Shown here in pieces: positions 42,705 through 51,467 of a stretch of 64,000 bases of DNA. Each line of letters starts with the position of its first letter. Position 1 is the stretch's first letter. Below the pieces are notes generated by a model. That model searched no databases. It saw only the letters and a program-made list of their open reading frames with translations, and had not been told where the DNA came from. The DNA comes from Trichocoleus sp. FACHB-40. GTDB lineage: Bacteria > Cyanobacteriota > Cyanobacteriia > Cyanobacteriales > FACHB-T130. The stretch spans positions 1 to 64,000 of the forward strand of contig NZ_JACJPF010000039.1 in assembly GCF_014695915.1 (NCBI RefSeq). The letters run 5' to 3'. The position numbers and the translations under genes were made by a program.

Positions 42705-43028
42705 GTGTCTAAACCAGTTGACTGGACGATTGGTATTCCAGCTAGCAACCTCATAACCAGCGGAACGCAAGTTAGCGGCAATTTCCGGCTCGACGGAGCA
42801 AGTGCGAGAGAGATATTATATCGCATGGATGGTAGCAACATCACCAGCTATATTGTCTACGATAATAACGGACGTGCAATTAAGCGAGTAGACGTGACGG
42901 GAAAAGCTCATGCGGGTATAGCTACACCTCACGTCGTTGAATACAGACACAACAAAAGCCCCGCCGGGAAAATTTACCCGTACCCTGAGAAAACAGCTCG
43001 ACCAGCTACACCGGACGAGATACCTTAA
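42705..43028 (+). CDS. Orphan polymorphic-toxin C-terminal domain
   Basis: 107 residues from a GTG with AGGA seven bases upstream. The core (EILYRMDGSNITSYIVYDNN, then GRAIKRVDVTGKAHAGIATPH, VVEYRHNK and RPATPDEIP) matches a toxin domain normally found at the C-terminus of large polymorphic toxins. I believe it is the one called type 24, number from memory. It has conserved His and Arg residues suggestive of an RNase. Here no delivery module (signal peptide, RHS or haemagglutinin repeats, or secretion domain) is attached. A probable immunity gene follows after 5 bases. It may be an orphan module left after recombination, or a stand-alone effector. Confidence 0.65.
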   Translation: MSKPVDWTIGIPASNLITSGTQVSGNFRLDGASAREILYRMDGSNITSYIVYDNNGRAIKRVDVTGKAHAGIATPHVVEYRHNKSPAGKIYPYPEKTARPATPDEIP

Positions 43029-43033
43029 AGACT

Positions 43034-43510
43034 ATGCTCACCGAAAAAATATCATTAAATCCAAATACAGACCATCTGAAGAACTTCCAGCGTTGGAAAC
43101 AAGCAAATGGCGATGAATTTTCCCTGTGGGACTATCTTTCCAGGGTCTCTAGAGTCGAATTAGCCATAGCTTTTACAAAACTATTTTGGCCAGATTTTGT
43201 AGAACATGAAAACGGTATCTTTTTGTTTGAAGCCTTCAATACCCAAGTATACGAACAGTGGAAAACAGAACTAGGGAATGACATCGCTTCGATTGAGCGC
43301 GTGATGAACCATCAGCACATTGATGACATTTTGCAAGGGGCTGAGAAAGTAGGTATTGAAAACTTATTGTATTTGGGGCAATCTCTAACCCAGATGTGGG
43401 AAACCCGTTTGAAATTGCTTTATCCCCACCGACGGTTTCAAATGATTTGTAATCAGGATGAATCCACTGTTGTAGTAACTTTTTATCAACCTTTCATAAG
43501 CCAACCGTAG
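43034..43510 (+). CDS. Probable cognate immunity protein
   Basis: 158 residues, mostly helical and without a signal peptide. Not a family I recognise. Features: an acidic and aromatic N-terminal half (WKQANGDEFSLWDYLSRV, VELAIAFTKLFWPDF, ENGIFLFEAF) and a helical C-terminal half ending LLYPHRRFQMICNQDESTVV. The start lies 5 bases after the toxin-domain stop, the size is typical for an immunity protein, and it is the only neighbour in the islet. The function is inferred from position, not from sequence similarity. Confidence 0.5.
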   Translation: MLTEKISLNPNTDHLKNFQRWKQANGDEFSLWDYLSRVSRVELAIAFTKLFWPDFVEHENGIFLFEAFNTQVYEQWKTELGNDIASIERVMNHQHIDDILQGAEKVGIENLLYLGQSLTQMWETRLKLLYPHRRFQMICNQDESTVVVTFYQPFISQP

Positions 43511-43592
43511 CCGATTACAGTGTGATTTTTTAAGTTTGTCTTTAACACTCTCAATGTTAAAGAATGGAATCTTTTGATGGATGCGATCGCTA

Positions 43593-44744
43593 TCAATTCC
43601 CCGCATCCCCAGCTAAGCTTTTAGGTGCTATTACAGGAGGGGTATTTAGAGAGGTAGATTCGGACTCAATAGCATCTAAATTGTCAAATTTTGCATCGCG
43701 TAAGTTATCGGCGGTACTCTTGATAAAACTCGCTAATGGTACCGCCGTCAAAACGCCCAGTAACCCTCCTAACTTACCGCCTAGTAGCAAAGAAATAACT
43801 ACCCAAACCGGATTTAAACCTGTTAAATTACCCAAAATGCGGGGAGCAACAAAATTAGCATTTATTTGGTCGATAGCAAAGGCTACAGCTAAAACTTCTA
43901 CGCCTAGCCAAAAGTTTTGTAAGGCTACCAAAAGACTAACTATAGCGATACCTATTCCAGTACCGAAAGGGAAAAGAGCAAAAAATCCAATGATAATGCC
44001 AAAAAGTAGTCCTAAAGGCACTTTTAAAGCTACAAATGCTAGTGTTAAAGCAGATCCCACTATAGTTGCTAATGTCACCTGACCGATGAAATAATTGTGG
44101 AAATCTTCCCGGAGGGATTGTCGCACTTGCACTCCAAAGCTAGGAGGAAACCATTTAAAAACTCCGTCCCAAAGGCGCTCTCCGTTTAATATCAGGTAAA
44201 AAGTTAATACTACGGTAAGCAGCACATTAAAGACACTACCAATAGTATCAAAAGCAAAATTAACAACTCTACCTGTTATGCTTTGAAGTTGGTTAGATAA
44301 TCGGTCTGTCAGTTGAGTAACTAACCCGCTTAAATTAATCGGCAATTGTTGTTCCAAAGCCCAATTTTGGAAAGTTTGAAGTTGTTGTCTACCAGAATCA
44401 ATCCAACTAGGTAAAATGTTAGCCAGTTCATTTAGCTGTTGCAGAATCAGCGGCACTAAGGTTATACCCAAACCTACTAAAATTACCGCAGCGAGCAAAG
44501 AAACTACAACAACGGCGGTGTTTCTTTTTACTCCCCGTTTTTGTAAAAATTGAATTGGATAGTCCAAAACAAAAGCCAGCAGCAGGGCGGCAACCAAAAC
44601 GCTTACTAATGGTTGAAGATACTTCAAAACTAGGAGCAATAGCCAACCATTAAGAACAGCGAGGGGAAATGCCAATCCTAATACAACCCATCGCGGAAAT
44701 TTGTTTTGTGATTGCATCATCGTAACTTTCGGAACTTTTGTCAT
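43593..44744 (-). CDS. AI-2E family transporter
   Basis: 383 residues, with about eight hydrophobic helices, of the AI-2E exporter (UPF0118) family. The family motifs in the last third are visible: FALFPFGTGIGIAIVSLLVALQ, then DQINANFVAPRILGNLTGLNPVWVVISLLLGGK and GVLTAVPLASFI. The start is uncertain among the ATG at 44744 and two more at 44720 and 44717; none has a good ribosome binding site. The acidic tail (NLDAIESESTSLNTPP) is unique. Substrate unknown; some family members act as sodium/proton antiporters rather than AI-2 exporters. Confidence 0.9.
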   Translation of the reverse strand: MTKVPKVTMMQSQNKFPRWVVLGLAFPLAVLNGWLLLLVLKYLQPLVSVLVAALLLAFVLDYPIQFLQKRGVKRNTAVVVVSLLAAVILVGLGITLVPLILQQLNELANILPSWIDSGRQQLQTFQNWALEQQLPINLSGLVTQLTDRLSNQLQSITGRVVNFAFDTIGSVFNVLLTVVLTFYLILNGERLWDGVFKWFPPSFGVQVRQSLREDFHNYFIGQVTLATIVGSALTLAFVALKVPLGLLFGIIIGFFALFPFGTGIGIAIVSLLVALQNFWLGVEVLAVAFAIDQINANFVAPRILGNLTGLNPVWVVISLLLGGKLGGLLGVLTAVPLASFIKSTADNLRDAKFDNLDAIESESTSLNTPPVIAPKSLAGDAGN

Positions 44745-44815
44745 TGCTAATTGAAGGATTGCTAATTTCTAATTGTTGAACAGGCATTAGCCATTAGCAA
44801 AAAATTAAAAGCCGG

Positions 44816-45259
44816 CTAATAGGTTAAGTTGGGAAACTTCTCAATAAAATCCAGTAAAATTTTTTTGTGAGGAGTCCCTAAAGGTCGGACTTGGTTTGCT
44901 TTTTCAGAGTAACGTTCGCCCAGGCGAATTTCTTCAGGTGTTAATAAATCCATATCCCAACCTTCTCCTAACACCAACTGGTCAAGCTCTACCTCTAGTG
45001 GTGCATAAAAAACGTGGCGAACAGCGTAGTCGTCGGGATAGTAGTCAAACAAGGTGGGGTTAGGCGGAACATAGGAGATTTCTTCGAGTAATTCCCGTTT
45101 TAATGCTTCTTCCGGGGTTTCTCCAGGTTCCATATGTCCACCAAAAAATCCCCAGTGTCCGGGGTAGAGAATATTGGGGATGTTGTCGCGCAGTTGCAGG
45201 AGAAACTTGTTTTGGCGATATAAGATAGCGATCGCTACCTCGGCTGGCTTATTGTTCAT
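44816..45259 (-). CDS. Nudix hydrolase
   Basis: 147 residues. The Nudix box GGHMEPGETPEEALKRELLE plus EIS is complete apart from Ser at the usual Gly in EExG. The upstream WGFFGGH strand and the downstream VRHVFYAPLEV strand fit the fold. The substrate class is not predictable; the family cleaves nucleoside-diphosphate-linked molecules. Its start overlaps the stop of the upstream lipoprotein gene by 11 bases, so the two are very probably translated from one transcript. Confidence 0.9.
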   Translation of the reverse strand: MNNKPAEVAIAILYRQNKFLLQLRDNIPNILYPGHWGFFGGHMEPGETPEEALKRELLEEISYVPPNPTLFDYYPDDYAVRHVFYAPLEVELDQLVLGEGWDMDLLTPEEIRLGERYSEKANQVRPLGTPHKKILLDFIEKFPNLTY

Positions 45260-45689
45260 AGCTCCCTTCTGGTAATATAGGCGATCCTTTCTTCGCTGGT
45301 GTCCGTTCTAGCTGTTGAAGCTGCTGAAGGTAAACTTCTCCTAAATCTTTCCCAGCTACGGGAATGCTTTGATACTGCACTTTACCCTGAATTAAAACTT
45401 CATCCCCCTCCACCGGGAGCATTTCGCTACTTAAAACCCAAATTTTCCCAGTTGTATCTTGCAACTCGTAAGCACCGCTTCCTAACATTGGAGCTGGAGA
45501 TCCCACCTTACCTTGCAGGTAAACCGTTGAGTCACCCTGCTGGTTTTGCTGGATATCGCCGATTTTGGTGACAGGGACGCGGTTACTAAATATACCGAAT
45601 CCTGACTGAGGTAATTTACCACAGCTAAACAATCCCCCCAACAGCAGCGTAGCCGTGGTTAATTGCAATACCCTTGTTTTTAATGGCAT
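45249..45689 (-). CDS. Small lipoprotein with OB-fold-like domain
   Basis: The frame opens at 45734, but the ATG at 45687-45689 has GGAG five bases upstream and gives MPLKTRVLQLTTATLLLGGL followed by FSC, an ideal short lipoprotein signal. The remainder (about 120 residues) has an OB-fold-like pattern: VTKIGDIQQNQQGDSTVYLQ, GKVGSPAPMLGSGAYELQD, TTGKIWVLS, EGDEVLIQGKVQYQSIPV. This resembles small periplasmic OB-fold proteins of cyanobacteria. Function unknown. The overlap with the Nudix gene suggests co-expression. Confidence 0.7.
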   Translation of the reverse strand: MPLKTRVLQLTTATLLLGGLFSCGKLPQSGFGIFSNRVPVTKIGDIQQNQQGDSTVYLQGKVGSPAPMLGSGAYELQDTTGKIWVLSSEMLPVEGDEVLIQGKVQYQSIPVAGKDLGEVYLQQLQQLERTPAKKGSPILPEGSYEQ

Positions 45690-45864
45690 CATCTCCATGC
45701 TCTTGAGTAACGTCTTTTCCATGCTAAGTGCCAAATAGGTTTAACACACATCCTCAATCATTTCGCATCTTGTAGATTGAAATCTGGGAAACTATCGTAG
45801 AGGACGCAGTAACCGTATTACAATTTCATCCGCAAATACTACATAGATTTCTCACCGAACCTCA

Positions 45865-46737
45865 ATGGATGCCAAAACTGCCCAGTTGCTAGATGGTAAA
45901 GCTCTAGCCGAACAAATTTACACGCAACTACAACAGCAAATTCAGCAAATACAGCCGACTGTGGGACGCGCTCCGGGATTAGCAGTGCTGATGGTTGGTG
46001 ACAATCCAGCCAGTGCTGCTTATGTGCAGAATAAAGAGCGTGCTTGCGCCAAAGTGGGTATCGCCTCCTATGGGCAGCATTTCCCTACTGAAACCAGCTT
46101 TTCAGAACTAGAAAAAGTAATCCAAGCCCTGAATCAAGATGACCGAGTTGATGGCATTTTAGTTCAGCTGCCGCTACCGGATCATCTAGATGCTGTGGGG
46201 CTACTGCACCAAATTAATCCAGATAAAGACGCTGATGGACTGCACCCACTAAATCTGGGACGACTGGTGCGTTCTGAACCGGGTTTACGCAGTTGTACGC
46301 CAGCAGGGGTGATGCGGCTGTTGCAAGAATACCAGATTGATGTAAAGGGGAAACAGGCTGTGGTGGTGGGGCGCAGCATCCTAGTAGGGAAGCCTTTGGC
46401 TATGATGCTCTTGGAAGCGGATGCCACTGTAACCATCGCCCATTCGCGATCGCACGATCTCCCAACCATTACCCGCAATGCTGATATTCTAGTGGCAGCA
46501 GTGGGACGGCCAGGATTAATTACCGCCGAGATGGTCAAACCCGGTGCTGTCGTGATAGATGTTGGCATCAATCGCGTCACCAACGATGCTGGGAAATCTC
46601 GCTTGGTGGGAGATGTTGACTTTGATTCTGTTCAAAGAGTCGCCCAGTTTATCACCCCAGTTCCCGGCGGTGTTGGCGCGATGACCGTCGCCATGCTGTT
46701 GCAAAATACAGTCTGGAGCTACAGTCAGCGGCAATAA
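45865..46737 (+). CDS. folD: Methylenetetrahydrofolate dehydrogenase/cyclohydrolase FolD
   Basis: 290 residues. Oxidises 5,10-methylene-THF with NADP and hydrolyses the methenyl product to 10-formyl-THF. Visible motifs: the substrate region [12 protein letters not shown] with the catalytic Tyr and Lys, GILVQLPLP, the NADP motif [12 protein letters not shown] and the C-terminal [15 protein letters not shown]. It is followed by crtE and a DUF212 gene on the same strand, an order that I recall from other cyanobacteria. The start has no clear Shine-Dalgarno sequence. Confidence 0.97.
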   Translation: MDAKTAQLLDGKALAEQIYTQLQQQIQQIQPTVGRAPGLAVLMVGDNPASAAYVQNKERACAKVGIASYGQHFPTETSFSELEKVIQALNQDDRVDGILVQLPLPDHLDAVGLLHQINPDKDADGLHPLNLGRLVRSEPGLRSCTPAGVMRLLQEYQIDVKGKQAVVVGRSILVGKPLAMMLLEADATVTIAHSRSHDLPTITRNADILVAAVGRPGLITAEMVKPGAVVIDVGINRVTNDAGKSRLVGDVDFDSVQRVAQFITPVPGGVGAMTVAMLLQNTVWSYSQRQ

Positions 46738-46772
46738 AGTGCTTCGGTTCTAGTGCTGAGCTAATCCCAACT

Positions 46773-46845
46773 CAATACTTTCAGGGATACCTCTTTCCAA
46801 CCAGAAGACGGAATCATTAGGTTTGTCTTATCCCTGGAAGTATTG
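46773..46845. terminator. Inverted repeat downstream of folD
   Basis: CAATACTTTCAGGGATA and TATCCCTGGAAGTATTG form a 17-base stem with one mismatch around a 39-base loop, 36 bases after the folD stop. No T-tract, so terminator function is uncertain. Confidence 0.4.
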
Positions 46846-46940
46846 AATCCCACCTCCCAACTCATAACTCTTAACTCTTTGTGTCCCAAAGCCCCGTAGA
46901 ATAATTACGGAAAAGATACCAGCACTCAAGGAATCAAGGG

Positions 46941-47870
46941 ATGGTTGCGACGGATGACCTTCATGCCCCAAAAGGGGAAGCCCCGGCTTTTGACCTATCG
47001 GCTTACCTGAGCGAGCGGCAGGGCTTTGTCGAAGCCGCTCTAGACAGTTCCCTGCCTGTCACGTATCCAACGCAGATTTATGAGGCAATGCGCTACTCGC
47101 TTTTGGCGGGAGGAAAGCGCCTGCGTCCAATTCTTTGCCTTGCCACCTGCGAACTGGCAGGAGGTACTGTAGAAATGGCGATGCCTACTGCCTGCGCCCT
47201 GGAAATGATCCACACCATGTCATTGATTCACGATGACTTACCCGCGATGGATAATGACGACTATCGTCGGGGAAAACTGACAAACCATAAAGTATATGGT
47301 GAGGATATCGCTATTCTGGCAGGGGATGGATTGTTAGCTTATGCCTTTGAATTTATTGCCTCCCAGAGCGATAATGTACCCGCCCAGCGGCTGTTACAGG
47401 TAATTTCCCGTTTAGGCAAAGCCGTTGGCGCTGCTGGCTTAGTTGGCGGTCAAGTTGTTGACTTGGAATCAGAGGGAAAGCCGGATATTCAAGAGGAAAC
47501 GCTTAATTTCATTCATACCCACAAAACAGGTGCGCTTTTAGAAGCTTGTGTGGTTTGTGGAGCGATTTTGGCGGGAGCCGAGTCGGAGGACTTGCAAAGA
47601 TTGTCTCGCTATGCTCAGAATATTGGGCTGGCGTTTCAGATTGTGGATGACATTTTGGATATCACGGCGACTCAGGAGGAGTTGGGAAAAACTGCCGGGA
47701 AAGACCTCCAGGCACAAAAAGCAACTTATCCTAGCCTTTGGGGAATTGAGGAATCTGCCAGTAGAGCTAAACAACTGGTTAAAGCTGCCAAGGACGAATT
47801 AGCACCTTTTGGGAAAAAAGCCGAACCTCTGATAGCGATCGCAGATTTTATTACTACTCGCACTCACTAA
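46941..47870 (+). CDS. crtE: Geranylgeranyl diphosphate synthase
   Basis: 309 residues. Condenses IPP with allylic diphosphates to supply C20 precursors for carotenoids, chlorophyll phytol and quinones. The first Asp-rich motif DDLPAMDND and the second DDILD bind Mg2+-diphosphate; GGKRLRP and the [14 protein letters not shown] segment are the other conserved blocks. The family is IspA/CrtE type, and the chain-length assignment to GGPP follows the usual cyanobacterial copy. AAGGAATCAAGG precedes the ATG. Confidence 0.93.
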   Translation: MVATDDLHAPKGEAPAFDLSAYLSERQGFVEAALDSSLPVTYPTQIYEAMRYSLLAGGKRLRPILCLATCELAGGTVEMAMPTACALEMIHTMSLIHDDLPAMDNDDYRRGKLTNHKVYGEDIAILAGDGLLAYAFEFIASQSDNVPAQRLLQVISRLGKAVGAAGLVGGQVVDLESEGKPDIQEETLNFIHTHKTGALLEACVVCGAILAGAESEDLQRLSRYAQNIGLAFQIVDDILDITATQEELGKTAGKDLQAQKATYPSLWGIEESASRAKQLVKAAKDELAPFGKKAEPLIAIADFITTRTH

Positions 47871-47875
47871 CAAAA

Positions 47876-47909
47876 ATGAAGGATGAATCAAATTCTCTTC
47901 ATCCTTCAT
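47876..47909 (+). terminator. Hairpin after crtE
   Basis: ATGAAGGATGAA and TTCATCCTTCAT form a perfect 12-base stem with a 10-base loop, 5 bases after the crtE stop. A weak terminator or attenuator before the DUF212 gene. Confidence 0.5.
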
Positions 47910-47961
47910 CGGTAAACTCAATCCTTCCTATGCCAATCTTTCCTACCCAACGCAAAACACA

Positions 47962-48417
47962 ATGCAGGACTTTGCCCATATCCTAGAAAACCATGTGCTA
48001 GTGGTTGCTACCCTGGCTTGTTTAATCGCTCAAGCATCCAAGATAATCGTTGAATTAGTCCAACATGGCAAGGTAAATGTGCGCGTCTTAGTAACCACTG
48101 GTGGAATGCCTAGCGCTCATTCAGCATTAGTAACAGCCTTGGCTACCGGAATTGGGCAAACGCTGGGATGGGCTAGCACTGAATTTGCTCTCGCCACGAT
48201 TTTTGCGGTCATCGTCATGTATGATGCCGCAGGTGTCCGTCAAGCTGCGGGTAAGCAAGCTCGTATTCTTAACCAAATCATCGACGAACTCTTCCAAGAA
48301 CACCCTAAATTTAACGAAGACCGACTCAAGGAGTTGTTAGGACATACACCGTTTCAGGTGATTGTTGGTTCAGCATTAGGTATCGCCGTCTCCTGTATAG
48401 CTGGGCCTGCTTATTAG
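47962..48417 (+). CDS. Divergent PAP2 family (DUF212) membrane protein
   Basis: 151 residues, with three or four hydrophobic helices. The phosphatase-like motif TTGGMPSAHSALVTALATG and the MYDAAGVRQAAGKQA block define the DUF212 family, distantly related to PAP2 acid phosphatases. It follows crtE by 91 bases, and the conserved neighbourhood suggests a role in isoprenoid-phosphate handling, but that is inference only. The first half of the sequence carries the His needed for PAP2-like catalysis. Confidence 0.9.
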   Translation: MQDFAHILENHVLVVATLACLIAQASKIIVELVQHGKVNVRVLVTTGGMPSAHSALVTALATGIGQTLGWASTEFALATIFAVIVMYDAAGVRQAAGKQARILNQIIDELFQEHPKFNEDRLKELLGHTPFQVIVGSALGIAVSCIAGPAY

Positions 48418-48503
48418 TCAGTTGTTAGGGAATTGGAAAGTTATTAAAACCTTTTAACTCTCCAACTTCCCAACGCCAACAAACTACTGACTAACAACTG
48501 ACT
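48416..48503. terminator. Inverted repeat between convergent genes
   Basis: AGTCAGTTGTTAG and CTAACAACTGACT (13 perfect pairs) span both gene ends; inside, TTGGAAAGTTA and TAACTCTCCAA form a second imperfect stem. A likely two-way terminator of the DUF212 gene and the next minus-strand gene. Confidence 0.5.
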
Positions 48504-49086
48504 TGAGTAGCGTAACTCGGCGACTATCTACAAGCATTGTTAAAAAACCGCGATCGCTTAGTTTCTGCAATGTCGAACTCGCCTCTTGAGGGCTATTTGT
48601 ATAAACTGCCAATAAGTAGGGACGTTGCCCATAAGAAACTAAGCCCACACTGTTTCCCAACACTTGCCGCATTTGCGTAGCTACTTCCGGTTTATTGAAG
48701 TAATCTACCAACACCGCATAACCAGAACCTAAAGCTTGTGGTCTATATGTTGGTAGGTTCGGATTTAACGGTATCTCTGGCGGTCGCAGAACAAAGGCAG
48801 ACAAACCCACAATTTCATTAACATATCGCGCCCAACTATTGGCATCATCAAGGGTTTTGAAACCACCAATGCGCGTCATCATGTCTTCAAAATATCTACA
48901 CGTTGAAGTATTGATATTTGGGGGCAAGGTGCGTTGAATTTGTTCTTGACTTGTGCTTGTCTGGTTCACCAACACCAAATACTCGCCCTGTCGCGGCGGC
49001 TGGCAAGTTGGAGAGGGCGATTGAGCCGATGCAATTTTTAAAGGCAAAAAGCAAAAGGCAAGAGGTAAAAGAAATATTTTTTTCAT
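48484..49086 (-). CDS. Secreted SPOR-like protein of unknown function
   Basis: 200 residues with a signal peptide (cleavage near ASAQ, residue 21). Two alternating strand-helix modules (EYLVLVNQTSTSQEQIQR ... CRYFEDMMTRIGGFKTLDDA and GYAVLVDYFNKPEVATQMRQ ... PYLLAVYTNSPQEASSTLQK) resemble SPOR-type peptidoglycan-binding repeats, but no exact family match is claimed. Expected location is periplasm or outer membrane. Directly downstream of ycf54 on the same strand, 195 bases away. Confidence 0.65.
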   Translation of the reverse strand: MKKIFLLPLAFCFLPLKIASAQSPSPTCQPPRQGEYLVLVNQTSTSQEQIQRTLPPNINTSTCRYFEDMMTRIGGFKTLDDANSWARYVNEIVGLSAFVLRPPEIPLNPNLPTYRPQALGSGYAVLVDYFNKPEVATQMRQVLGNSVGLVSYGQRPYLLAVYTNSPQEASSTLQKLSDRGFLTMLVDSRRVTLLKSVVSQ

Positions 49087-49281
49087 GATTTAGCTGGCAC
49101 AAGGTAAAAAGAAAAAGGCTTTCATGCAAAAGAAATGTTTTTTCATGGATGAGCTTTTTTCTCTTTTTATTCACTTTTTGCTTTTTCTTTGTTACTAGAG
49201 ATTGGTGAGGAAGCGATCGCATTAGGCTGGAATTCTTACCCAGTCCCTAGTCCCTAGCCCTTAGCCTCCAGTCCCTTCAAT

Positions 49282-49611
49282 TCAGGACACTGGTGAAAGG
49301 GAAGCCAACGGATCGGGAATAGACTCGTTGGGTGCTTGAAATTCCCCAGCAAGTACAAACTCTAACCGCAGCTTTAACCAGGTAATAAATTGGGAATTTG
49401 TAGAAATCACAGCAGCGGCAGGTTGGGGACACTTAGCTTTGATTGTTGCCATTTCTGGTGCCTCCAGAAATGCAGGTTGTTTAACTAACCAAAAATCAAT
49501 TTCTTTTTCTTGTTCCTTGTAGTTGCGGATGCGCTCTTTCAACACTTCGTCAAAGGGTTCTTCTTCTAGTAAAAAGCGTTGACTTGCCAAAACGTAGTAG
49601 TAAGTTTGCAT
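49282..49611 (-). CDS. ycf54: Ycf54 (Mg-protoporphyrin ester cyclase accessory protein)
   Basis: 109 residues. Stabilises AcsF in the oxidative cyclase that forms the fifth ring of chlorophyll. The conserved start [58 protein letters not shown] and the end SIPDPLASL are family signatures. A 94-base heptad array starts 10 bases upstream of the start codon, so the array must lie in the 5' leader or promoter. pdxJ is upstream on the same strand. Confidence 0.95.
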   Translation of the reverse strand: MQTYYYVLASQRFLLEEEPFDEVLKERIRNYKEQEKEIDFWLVKQPAFLEAPEMATIKAKCPQPAAAVISTNSQFITWLKLRLEFVLAGEFQAPNESIPDPLASLSPVS

Positions 49612-49621
49612 TTTTATTGAT

Positions 49622-49715
49622 GGGGATTGGGGATTGGGGATTGGGGATTGGGGATTGGGGATTGGGGATTGGGGATTGGGGATTGGGGATTGGGGATTGG
49701 GGATTGGGGATTGGG
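49622..49715. repeat. Long heptad tandem repeat (GGGGATT)13
   Basis: Thirteen perfect GGGGATT units plus a partial one, immediately upstream of the ycf54 start. A perfect array of this length is prone to expansion and contraction. It is the same unit as in the array near 31.8 kb, in the other orientation. Confidence 0.9.
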
Positions 49716-49727
49716 AAAAAGTCTTAC

Positions 49728-49786
49728 CTAGTCCCTAGTCCCTAGTCCCTAGCCCCTAGTCCCCAGCCTCTAGCCCCCAGCCCCTC
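49728..49786. repeat. Degenerate heptad repeat (CTAGTCC/CTAGCCC)n
   Basis: About eight imperfect seven-base units of the type CTAGTCC, CTAGCCC or CAGCCCC. The last units overlap the 3' end of pdxJ and encode its stop codon. A similar short stretch lies at 49238-49262. Confidence 0.75.
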
Positions 49787-50495
49787 GAATTGCTTGTTTC
49801 ATCTCTCGCACTGCTCGTTCCATACCGACGAGCGCTGCGCGACTGATGATGGTATGACCTATATTGAGTTCTTCCATACCCTCAAGGCAAGCTACGGGAT
49901 AAACGTTCCAGTAGGTGAGTCCGTGTCCCGCGTTGACTCGAATGCCAGCTGCGATCGCAATTTCGCATCCTTTGGCTAAGGCGGCTAATTCCTTCTCCCT
50001 ACTGGCTTCATCTTTCGCCTCAGCGTAGCAACCCGTGTGCAGTTCGATAAACTTTGCCTTCATCGTTGCAGCTGCCTCGATTTGGGCTTTTTCGGCATCG
50101 ATAAATAGGCTGACAGGAATTAAAGCATTTTGCAAGCTTGTCACTATCTCGCCTATCTTGTCGATTGAGGATGCGACATCTAATCCGCCTTCGGTCGTTA
50201 CTTCTTCCCGTTTTTCGGGAACGAGGGTGACATAATCAGGTTTGATGTCGAGAGCGATCGCTACCATTTCCGACGTAGGGGCGCACTCCAAATTCAAATG
50301 AGTCCGCACTGTCTGCCGCAATAATCGCACATCCCGGTCTTGGATGTGCCGTCGATCTTCGCGCAGATGCACGGTAATGCCATCAGCACCACCCAGTTCC
50401 GCCAGCACCGCAGCTGCTACGGGATCTGGTTCTACTGTCCGCCGTGCCTGCCGAATGGTGGCAATATGATCGATATTCACGCCAAGTGTAGGCAA
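49770..50495 (-). CDS. pdxJ: Pyridoxine 5'-phosphate synthase
   Basis: 241 residues. Condenses 1-deoxyxylulose 5-phosphate and aminoacetone 3-phosphate in DXP-dependent vitamin B6 synthesis. Conserved blocks: [29 protein letters not shown], the loop [10 protein letters not shown], the ELHTGCYA strand, [10 protein letters not shown] and [11 protein letters not shown]. The start is a TTG with GGAGGGG eleven bases upstream; no alternative ATG fits the family start. The last codons (RGAGG and stop) are repeat-derived. Confidence 0.95.
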   Translation of the reverse strand: MPTLGVNIDHIATIRQARRTVEPDPVAAAVLAELGGADGITVHLREDRRHIQDRDVRLLRQTVRTHLNLECAPTSEMVAIALDIKPDYVTLVPEKREEVTTEGGLDVASSIDKIGEIVTSLQNALIPVSLFIDAEKAQIEAAATMKAKFIELHTGCYAEAKDEASREKELAALAKGCEIAIAAGIRVNAGHGLTYWNVYPVACLEGMEELNIGHTIISRAALVGMERAVREMKQAIRGAGG

Positions 50496-50559
50496 GAAAA
50501 GAACCCCTCCCTGTCAGAGTCTTCCGCAATTCATATTATCAGAAGTCGTTTGTGGCTAG

Positions 50560-50626
50560 GGGAGAAGCATTCGTGCAAAAAACCTTATGGCTTCGCCACA
50601 AATTCTCGCCACGAATTGCTTCTCCC
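50560..50626 (-). terminator. Inverted repeat downstream of the CRR6-like gene
   Basis: GGGAGAAGCATTCGTG and CACGAATTGCTTCTCCC are inverted copies with a one-base bulge, and an inner TGGCTTCGCCA hairpin fills the loop. It starts 9 bases after the minus-strand stop. It may be a repeat element that doubles as a terminator. Confidence 0.5.
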
Positions 50627-50634
50627 ATACTGAT

Positions 50635-51111
50635 TTAGCGCACCAGTTCAAAAAAAGCATCATCCAACTCGTAACCCAGCATTTTAGCCATTGACTTCAG
50701 CCGCGATTGGCTGGGTATTCCCATCTGCTGCATCCAATCGGACAAAACAAAGATTTTTTGCATCACAAAAATCTCTAGGGCTTCTGGGTTGTACTGAATC
50801 CCTTCTGTACGATGGAACTGGTGTGGTATCAGCATGGCGGCATAGCGGGCAAATTCGCCAGATTTCCAATCCAGCAGAAACGGTATCCAGGGATAGCGAC
50901 TATCCAGGCGAAGAAACCAAAGTCGCACTTCTGGGATTTCTGAAAGTTCTCGTGGATCTTCCGGTTCGCGGGGGTAGTCGATGTCAAAAAGCAGCTGCTG
51001 TTCCCCAGATGCGATCGCCTCTTCTTGCAACAGCTTTTCGATTACTGTTTGCACTGGCGACAGATCCAAACCGTGAATGATGTTAGAATTTAGCGCGATT
51101 GTCGTCGTCAT
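50635..51111 (-). CDS. CRR6-family NdhI maturation factor
   Basis: 158 residues. The strongly conserved region EDPRELSEIPEVRLWFLRLD, then SRYPWIPFLLDWKSGEFARY, AAMLIPHQFHR, EGIQYNPEALEIFVMQKIFVL and MLGYELDDAFFELV matches the Crr6 (DUF1817) family. In plants CRR6 helps to assemble the NdhI subunit of the NDH-1 hydrophilic arm; a similar role in cyanobacteria is inferred. It is the second NDH-1-related gene in the window after ndhO. Divergent from the LuxR-type gene. Confidence 0.87.
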   Translation of the reverse strand: MTTTIALNSNIIHGLDLSPVQTVIEKLLQEEAIASGEQQLLFDIDYPREPEDPRELSEIPEVRLWFLRLDSRYPWIPFLLDWKSGEFARYAAMLIPHQFHRTEGIQYNPEALEIFVMQKIFVLSDWMQQMGIPSQSRLKSMAKMLGYELDDAFFELVR

Positions 51112-51467
51112 TTAACCATGTTTGGGTGAGACATTCCAAATACTGACAACAGCGCTATCTAGCGCTGGCTTCTCCCTCCATTGTTACAGCATCGTTACGC
51201 TCTCACCTGTTAGCTTTTTGTTATCGCCGCTGTTAGAAGTGTGTTAACAGTTACTTTTTTTATTAACGCCCAGCTTGGTTACTACAATATCAGCCAAGCT
51301 CCGAAATCTGCTTTCGGTTCAGTGTAGCAATAAAGTGTTAGCAATCTAGTATTTTCCCTAAATTTTATGAAGAATACATACATATTTTGCCTTTATTCCC
51401 GATAAGTTGCGTAAATTCACGAATTTTAACTGTTAAATAAAAACTAAGTATAAGACGAGGATAGGTA
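51112..51467. other. Divergent intergenic region
   Basis: 356 bases between the divergent CRR6-like and LuxR-type genes. Contains GTGTTAACAGTTAC and other AT-rich sequence that may carry promoters for both. No frame, hairpin or recognisable operator. Confidence 0.4.

Noticed and set aside
49622-49786. CRISPR array
   Set aside because: The units are 7 bases with no spacers; it is a simple tandem repeat.
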